This document shows positions 5,509-6,243 of a DNA stretch of 6,243 nt, one piece after another. Under the pieces are notes generated by a model. That model was not told the DNA's origin, did no database searches, and saw only the letters and a program-made list of their open reading frames with translations. The translations under genes were made by a program, and so were the position numbers. The stretch comes from Rhodospirillaceae bacterium (lineage in GTDB: Bacteria; Pseudomonadota; Alphaproteobacteria; Rhodospirillales; Magnetovibrionaceae), in the NCBI GenBank assembly GCA_029883045.1, contig JAOUJU010000111.1, positions 1-6,243 of the forward strand. Reading direction: 5' to 3'. The stretch's first letter is position 1, and every line of letters starts with the position of its first letter.

Positions 5509-6243
5509 ATGACAAGCCAACCCAAAGAAAATCAGCAAAAAACCACGCCAGTTCATATTATCGGCGGTGGTCTTGCCGGATGCGAGGCAGCATGGGCACT
5601 AACCAACAGGGATATACCCGTTGTTTTGCACGAAATGCGCCCAGTTAAAGGAACCCCCGCCCATCAAGGTGATGGTCTGGCTGAGCTTGTGTGCTCAAAC
5701 TCGTTCAGGTCGGATGATTTTGAAGCCAATGCGGTTGGTGTGCTGCACGAAGAAATGCGCCGTGCCGGGTCGCTGGTAATGCAGGCGGCAAGTGCCACAT
5801 CTGTTCCCGCTGGCGGTGCATTGGCGGTAGACCGTGATGCATTTTCCAAATTTATTACCGATGCCATTGATAAAAACCCGCTGATAACGGTGTTGCGCGA
5901 AGAAATTACCGATCCCGCCACAATTGATGCCAAGCACATCATAATTGCTACTGGGCCGCTAACTTCAAGCGCCCTGTCACAAAGCATTCAAAAGCTAACT
6001 GGGGCCGATCACATGGCATTTTTTGACGCCATCGCCCCCATTGTCCACAAAGAAAGCATTGATTTTTCAAAGGCGTGGTTCCAATCGCGCTATGATAAGG
6101 GCAGCGGCGATGACTACATCAACTTGCCAATGTCAAAAGAGCAATACTTTGATTTTATTGATGCTCTAATTAGCGGAGAAAAGGTAGATTTCAAAGAATG
6201 GGAAGAAAACACCCCATATTTCGAAGGATGCCTACCGATTGAG
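5509..6243 (+). CDS. trmFO: Methylenetetrahydrofolate-tRNA uracil-54 methyltransferase (partial, N-terminal part)
   Basis: This is the first 245 residues of TrmFO (formerly Gid), the FAD-dependent enzyme that makes 5-methyluridine at position 54 in the T-loop of tRNA, taking the carbon from 5,10-methylenetetrahydrofolate. The FAD-binding motif VHIIGGGLAGCEAAW is at 15-29, followed by HEMRP (41-45). Both conserved cysteines are present: C62 in LVCSNSFRSD and C241 in FEGCLPIE, equivalent to the two cysteines assigned to methyl transfer in Bacillus and Thermus TrmFO. ALAVDRDAFS (105-114) and IIIATGPLTS (144-153) are also typical. The family is about 440-470 aa, so roughly half lies beyond the right edge. 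The start is uncertain: ATGs at 5467, 5488 and 5509 are all in frame and none has a good Shine-Dalgarno. I use 5509 because family members begin shortly before the GGGLAG motif. Confidence 0.97.
   Translation, partial: MTSQPKENQQKTTPVHIIGGGLAGCEAAWALTNRDIPVVLHEMRPVKGTPAHQGDGLAELVCSNSFRSDDFEANAVGVLHEEMRRAGSLVMQAASATSVPAGGALAVDRDAFSKFITDAIDKNPLITVLREEITDPATIDAKHIIIATGPLTSSALSQSIQKLTGADHMAFFDAIAPIVHKESIDFSKAWFQSRYDKGSGDDYINLPMSKEQYFDFIDALISGEKVDFKEWEENTPYFEGCLPIE

Noticed and set aside
5262..5648. 128-codon plus-strand open frame across the rhodanese/trmFO region
   Set aside because: It is in a different frame from trmFO, overlaps its FAD motif and the rhodanese N-terminus, and its translation has no protein-like features.
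5664..5987. 107-codon minus-strand open frame
   Set aside because: It is antisense to trmFO, which carries clear family motifs over the same bases.
1..6243. CRISPR array, transposon ends, tRNA or rRNA genes
   Set aside because: No regularly spaced repeats, transposase motifs, cloverleaf or rRNA-like sequence was seen on either strand.

Overview
The window looks like a piece of alphaproteobacterial chromosome with moderate GC content. The lineage rests on four things: a folate-dependent TrmFO; a UvrA whose first zinc finger reads FACPVSGFT, which I recall as typical of Alphaproteobacteria; a CheY-like protein with an FGPDRRR...GVERR linker, also familiar from that class; and a possible GTTC-N7-GTTC-type SOS box before uvrA. 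I cannot name an order or genus. No mobile element, CRISPR array, rRNA or tRNA was seen.

Layout, left to right. (1) The last 27 codons of an unidentified plus-strand gene end at 86. (2) A minus-strand two-gene unit follows: a CheY-like response regulator (645-1292) and, 39 nt downstream of it, an Hpt phosphotransfer protein (129-605). No histidine kinase is present. The regulator ends in LSQDEINALLNG, almost identical to the CheY-binding N-terminal peptide of the flagellar switch protein FliM. (3) A 311-bp divergent intergenic region (1293-1603) holds a bulged inverted repeat, a CtrA-like motif, a candidate uvrA promoter and a LexA-like box. (4) uvrA (1604-4477) is complete. (5) A 165-bp intergenic region contains three palindromes in about 60 bp, one a perfect CRP-type site. 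It leads into a 74-aa protein with four cysteines that resembles DUF1540 (4643-4867). (6) A two-way terminator hairpin at 4849-4890 separates that gene from a convergent, membrane-anchored rhodanese (4907-5344, minus). I start the rhodanese at a GTG with a strong Shine-Dalgarno rather than at the far upstream TTG. (7) A 164-bp divergent region carries four copies of the heptamer GCCACCA/TGGTGGC. (8) trmFO (5509-6243, plus) runs off the right edge just after its second catalytic-cysteine motif.

Most genes here are ordinary housekeeping: nucleotide excision repair, tRNA m5U54 methylation and sulfur transfer. The unusual parts are the FliM-mimic tail on the response regulator beside an Hpt protein, the small cysteine protein behind a palindrome-rich promoter, and the structured rhodanese/trmFO intergenic region. 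I see no clearly new multi-gene system. The regulator/Hpt pair is the best candidate for undescribed signalling behaviour.
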